From contig JAJFMS010000067.1 in NCBI GenBank assembly GCA_020696885.1, forward strand, positions 1-9,148: DNA of 9,148 nucleotides, written 5' to 3'. Origin of the DNA: Armatimonadota bacterium (GTDB taxonomy: Bacteria; Armatimonadota; SYMT01). Both the position numbers and the translations under genes were made by a program. This document shows, piece by piece, positions 7,207 through 9,148 of this stretch (positions within the stretch are counted from its first letter, which is position 1; each line of letters begins with the position of its first letter). A model generated the notes under the pieces. That model made no database searches, had not been told where the DNA came from, and was given only the letters and a program-made list of their open reading frames with translations.

Positions 7207-7212
7207 TCACCT
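7207..7212 (-). promoter_or_regulatory. Ribosome binding site deciding a TTG start
   Basis: On the minus strand this reads AGGTGA, six bases before TTG at 7200. Its last three bases are also an in-frame TGA stop, so translation of the exported protein cannot begin further upstream. Confidence 0.7.
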
Positions 7213-7304
7213 GCAGGAAGGAAGTGCTCCGAAGCCGAGCCGAGAGCCGCGTTGGGAGCCGCGTCGCGCAGTTGAGTTCTAGCCGCGCCAGGCGCCCCCC
7301 TTCA

Positions 7305-7380
7305 CCGGACATCCCAGCCGGTGACGTCCGGCACCGCCGGGCGCTGTATCATGGTAGCGGCGGAAGGCTGGGATAACCGG
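7305..7380. promoter_or_regulatory. Inverted repeat in divergent promoter region
   Basis: CCGGACATCCCAGCC at 7305-7319 matches the complement of 7366-7380 at 13 of 15 positions; the uninterrupted core is ATCCCAGCC against GGCTGGGAT. A second, overlapping pair is CCGGAC (7305-7310) with GTCCGG (7326-7331). The repeat lies between the divergent STN-like protein gene and the DUF4337 gene and encloses a possible -10 element. It could be a shared operator, or a hairpin in the leader of the DUF4337 transcript. The symmetry is seen; the role is inferred. Confidence 0.35.
7347..7352 (+). promoter_or_regulatory. Possible -10 element (TATCAT) for the DUF4337 gene
   Basis: TATCAT lies 38 bases upstream of the ATG at 7391. 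The nearest -35-like sequence, GTGACG at 7321-7326, is 20 bases away, longer than the usual 16-18, so this is only a candidate. Confidence 0.22.
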
Positions 7381-7390
7381 GGATACATCC

Positions 7391-8020
7391 ATGGAAGCGG
7401 CGGACGCGGCAGAGCAGATCAGAGAGCAACTGGGAGGCGAGCATACGGAAGCGGAGAGGTTCCGCGCCCGGGCGGCCCTGTTGATCGCCGTGCTGGCGAT
7501 GCTCCTGGCGGTAACCAGTCTCGGCGGCGGGAACGTCACGGAAGACATGCTCACCGCCAACATCCAGACCAGCGACGCCTGGGCCTTCTACCAGGCGAAG
7601 AACGTGCGGCAGACGGTCAACGAGCTGGCCGCGGACCAGCTCGAGCTGGAGCTCCTGCGCACCCCGGAGATGCCCGCGAAGGCGCGCCAGGGGTACGAGG
7701 CCAGGATCCGCGAGTACCGCGGGCGGGTGGCGCGCTATGAGTCCGAGCCGGACCCCGAGGCGCCGGACGATCCCACCCGTGGGGACGGCAAGAAGCAGCT
7801 TTCCGCCCGCGCCAAGACCCTGGAGCAGCAGCGAGAGCGCGCCCAGAAGCAGGACCCGAACTTCGACTTCGCCGAGGCACTGTTCCAGATCGCCATCGTC
7901 CTGGGCTCCGTCGCGATCCTGGCGACCTCACGTCCGGTGCTGGCGCTCTCGCTGGCGATGGGGGCGGTGGCGACAGTGTTGATGCTGAACGGGTATTTTC
8001 TGTTCATGCATCTCTTCTGA
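7391..8020 (+). CDS. DUF4337 family membrane protein
   Basis: The product has 209 residues. The layout is that of DUF4337: a short charged N-terminus, a first membrane helix (27-46, ending in SLGGGN), the family signature SDAWAFYQAKNVRQT (61-75), a long charged helical and coiled-coil region (about 75-155) and two closing membrane helices (about 161-180 and 182-206). The central region contains an acidic, Pro-rich interruption (EPDPEAPDDPTR, 119-130) followed by a basic helix. The family's role is unknown; it is widespread in Gram-negative bacteria. The ATG at 7391 has only a weak purine-rich site upstream (GGGGATA). It stands alone: divergent from the STN-like gene and 255 bases from hppD. 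Recognition is from the signature and topology, not from a search. Confidence 0.9.
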   Translation: MEAADAAEQIREQLGGEHTEAERFRARAALLIAVLAMLLAVTSLGGGNVTEDMLTANIQTSDAWAFYQAKNVRQTVNELAADQLELELLRTPEMPAKARQGYEARIREYRGRVARYESEPDPEAPDDPTRGDGKKQLSARAKTLEQQRERAQKQDPNFDFAEALFQIAIVLGSVAILATSRPVLALSLAMGAVATVLMLNGYFLFMHLF

Positions 8021-8063
8021 CGGGCGAGGCCGCGCCTGTTCGTCACCACTCGGGCTTTACCCA

Positions 8064-8074
8064 CCCGTTTCGGG
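8064..8074. repeat. Short hairpin CCCG-TTT-CGGG
   Basis: A perfect 4-bp stem with a 3-base loop lies 44 bases after the DUF4337 stop and five bases before the larger hairpin. The two may belong to the same palindromic element. Too short to interpret alone. Confidence 0.3.
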
Positions 8075-8078
8075 AGGT

Positions 8079-8100
8079 TGCGAGGCTTGGAAGCCTCGCA
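8079..8100. repeat. REP-type palindrome, 10-bp perfect stem
   Basis: TGCGAGGCTT at 8079-8088 and AAGCCTCGCA at 8091-8100 are perfect complements separated by GG. It lies 59 bases after the DUF4337 stop. No T-tract follows on the plus strand, so it is not a standard intrinsic terminator, though it could protect or shorten the transcript's 3' end. From memory, GCGAGGCTTGGAAGCCTCGCA with CTCC after it resembles an intergenic repeat common in environmental bacterial genomes; this needs a copy count. Confidence 0.6.
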
Positions 8101-8240
8101 CTCCATACACTTCGTCCGGCAGCCAGGGTTAGAGCCGGTGCCGTGGTTCTTGCTGTCCGAATCGCGCGGCAGGCTCTCGCCGCCATAGCCTGCTGCATTG
8201 CTTGGTTTCAGCTTGGGGTCCCCGCAATCATGATGGTAAT

Positions 8241-8262
8241 GGAGCGGCAATGGCGCCGCTTC
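8241..8262 (+). promoter_or_regulatory. Hairpin abutting the hppD ribosome binding site
   Basis: AGCGGC (8243-8248) and GCCGCT (8255-8260) form a perfect 6-bp stem around a 6-base loop, extendable by one G-T and one G-C pair to 8241-8262. The strong ribosome site AAGGAGG begins at 8263, directly after it. Such a stem could tune ribosome access; GC-rich DNA makes chance stems common. Confidence 0.3.
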
Positions 8263-8269
8263 AAGGAGG
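8263..8269 (+). promoter_or_regulatory. Strong Shine-Dalgarno site of hppD
   Basis: AAGGAGG lies six bases before ATG at 8276. It is the best ribosome site in the window and fixes the start of the dioxygenase reading frame over competing open frames in the same stretch. Confidence 0.85.
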
Positions 8270-8275
8270 GCGGGG

Positions 8276-9148
8276 ATGTCCGATCCGCTGTCGCTGCGGC
8301 GCATCGACCATGTGCGGTTCTTCGTGGGGAACGCGCGGCAGTCCGCGTACTTCTATCGAAATGCGTTCGGCTTCGACGTGGCGGCCTACGCCGGCCTCGA
8401 GACCGGCGAGCGGCGGGAGGCGAGCTACGTGCTGCGCCAGGGCGATATCACCTTTGTCCTGGCCTCTCCCCTGGGGGCGGACCACCCGGGGAACGCCCGG
8501 CTTGCGGCCCACGGGGACGGGGTGCAGGACATCGCGTTCGTGGTGGAGGACGTCGCTGCGGCTTACCATGCGGCCGTAGAGCGGGGAGCCGTGGGCGTCT
8601 CCGCGCCGGTGTGCCTCGAGGACGACCACGGCGTCTTCGAATCCGCCTCGATCCGCGCTTACGGCGACACCACCCACTCGTTCGTCAACCGGGACGGCTA
8701 CCACGGCGTGTTCGCACCCGGCTACGAGCCGCTGGAGCCGTACCGCTACAGCCCCCGAACGGTGCACCCCACCGGCCTCCGCGCCATCGACCACCTGGTG
8801 GCGAACGTGGAGGAAGGCCACATGGACCAGTGGGTCGGCTTCTACGAGCGGGTGCTCGGGTTCTCCCAGCTCGTCCACTTCGACGACGCGGACATCAGCA
8901 CCGAGTACTCCGCGCTGATGTCCAAGGTGATGCAGGACGGCCAGGGGCGGATCAAGCTGCCGATCAACGAGCCGGCGCACGGCCTGCGACGCTCCCAGAT
9001 CGAGGAGTACCTGCAGTTCTACGGCGGTCCGGGTGTCCAGCACATCGCGCTGGCCACGGACGATATCGTGGCTACCGTGACCGCGCTCCGGGCCAACGAC
9101 GTCACCTTCCTACGCGTTCCCCCGGAATACTATGAAGCGCTCCCGGCG
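8276..9148 (+). CDS. hppD: 4-hydroxyphenylpyruvate dioxygenase (C-terminus beyond window)
   Basis: The frame is open from ATG 8276 to the right edge: 291 codons of an expected 350-400. HPPD converts 4-hydroxyphenylpyruvate to homogentisate, with Fe(II) and O2, in tyrosine catabolism. The N-terminal vicinal-oxygen-chelate domain begins IDHVRFFVGNARQSAYFYRN (10-29). The catalytic domain holds IDHLVANV with the first iron ligand H173, then the family block GRIKLPINEP (224-233), SQIEEYLQFY (240-249) and GGPGVQHIAL with the second ligand H256. The third ligand, a Glu, would lie past the edge. PINEP and SQIEEYL match HPPD; 4-hydroxymandelate synthase, a close relative, is the alternative and is distinguished by residues partly outside the window. 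No homogentisate dioxygenase gene is visible. The spacer upstream holds no convincing promoter. Confidence 0.95.
   Translation, partial: MSDPLSLRRIDHVRFFVGNARQSAYFYRNAFGFDVAAYAGLETGERREASYVLRQGDITFVLASPLGADHPGNARLAAHGDGVQDIAFVVEDVAAAYHAAVERGAVGVSAPVCLEDDHGVFESASIRAYGDTTHSFVNRDGYHGVFAPGYEPLEPYRYSPRTVHPTGLRAIDHLVANVEEGHMDQWVGFYERVLGFSQLVHFDDADISTEYSALMSKVMQDGQGRIKLPINEPAHGLRRSQIEEYLQFYGGPGVQHIALATDDIVATVTALRANDVTFLRVPPEYYEALPA

Larger units (their letters stand above)
8021..8262. other. Intergenic region between DUF4337 gene and hppD
   Basis: This spacer holds two hairpins near its start, the palindromes GGGGTCCCC (8215-8223) and ATCATGAT (8227-8234), and the hairpin next to the hppD ribosome site. 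I see no credible gene: the frames crossing it on either strand read through the repeat hairpin and continue antisense or out of frame into the neighbours. Confidence 0.6.

Noticed and set aside
5794..7275. Open plus-strand frame of 493 codons opposite the STN-like protein gene
   Set aside because: The minus-strand gene has a signal peptide, a ribosome site and domain-like patterns. The opposite frame gives an Arg/Gly/Leu-rich product without recognisable structure and is explained by GC-rich codon use.
8079..8100. Intrinsic terminator for the DUF4337 gene
   Set aside because: The stem is strong but no T-tract follows on the plus strand; it fits a REP-type repeat better.
7735..8304. Minus-strand frame encoding a Cys-, Asn- and Gly-containing peptide across the spacer before hppD, considered as a possible peptide precursor
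   Set aside because: It has no ribosome site, runs through the REP-type hairpin and continues antisense into the DUF4337 gene. No leader, modification enzyme or transporter adjoins.
8143..9135. Open plus-strand frame of 330 codons overlapping hppD
   Set aside because: It is out of frame with hppD, which carries the conserved HPPD motifs and the strong ribosome site; the overlapping product is Arg/Gly/Pro-rich.
3836..9148. A tyrosine-degradation cluster formed by the FAH-family gene and hppD
   Set aside because: The two are 3.5 kb apart with an opposite-strand operon between them, and the FAH-family protein resembles a sugar-acid dehydratase more than a fumarylacetoacetase.

Overview
The window is GC-rich bacterial chromosomal DNA with strong G/C preference at third codon positions. 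The gene content is ordinary: a Fn3-repeat exoprotein, an FAH-fold sugar-acid enzyme, a 4-hydroxyphenylpyruvate dioxygenase, a DUF4337 membrane protein, and a pair of envelope proteins I cannot name. Together with three different dispersed-type intergenic palindromes, this fits a soil or sediment lineage such as Gemmatimonadota (Longimicrobium-like). That taxonomic guess rests on general resemblance only; no rRNA or other marker gene is present.

Layout. At the left, on the minus strand and running off the edge, is a large exported protein (at least 1161 residues). It has a signal peptide, a beta-propeller-like domain and at least nine tandem fibronectin type III domains (1-3483). A 352-base spacer (3484-3835) separates it from a divergent plus-strand FAH-family gene (3836-4735) that resembles 2-keto-3-deoxy-D-arabinonate dehydratase. 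This gene converges on a minus-strand pair, and a MITE-like inverted-repeat element (4757-4908) fills the space between the two 3' ends. The pair is 7200-5641, an exported protein with two STN-like modules and a TTG start, followed after 14 bases by 5626-4919, a six-helix membrane protein; they look like an operon. A second divergent spacer (7201-7390) carries a 15-bp imperfect inverted repeat and leads into the DUF4337 gene (7391-8020). A third spacer (8021-8275) carries a 10-bp REP-type hairpin and precedes hppD (8276 to the right edge, cut after 291 codons).

How the genes relate. HPPD converts 4-hydroxyphenylpyruvate to homogentisate in tyrosine catabolism. An FAH-fold protein lies 4 kb away, but its sequence points to a sugar-acid dehydratase rather than the fumarylacetoacetase of that pathway, so I do not claim one pathway. 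The exported STN-like protein and its membrane partner are the least explained genes here. I see no mobile-element enzyme, CRISPR array, RNA gene or defence system. The most unusual material is the intergenic repeats and the uncharacterised two-gene envelope operon.
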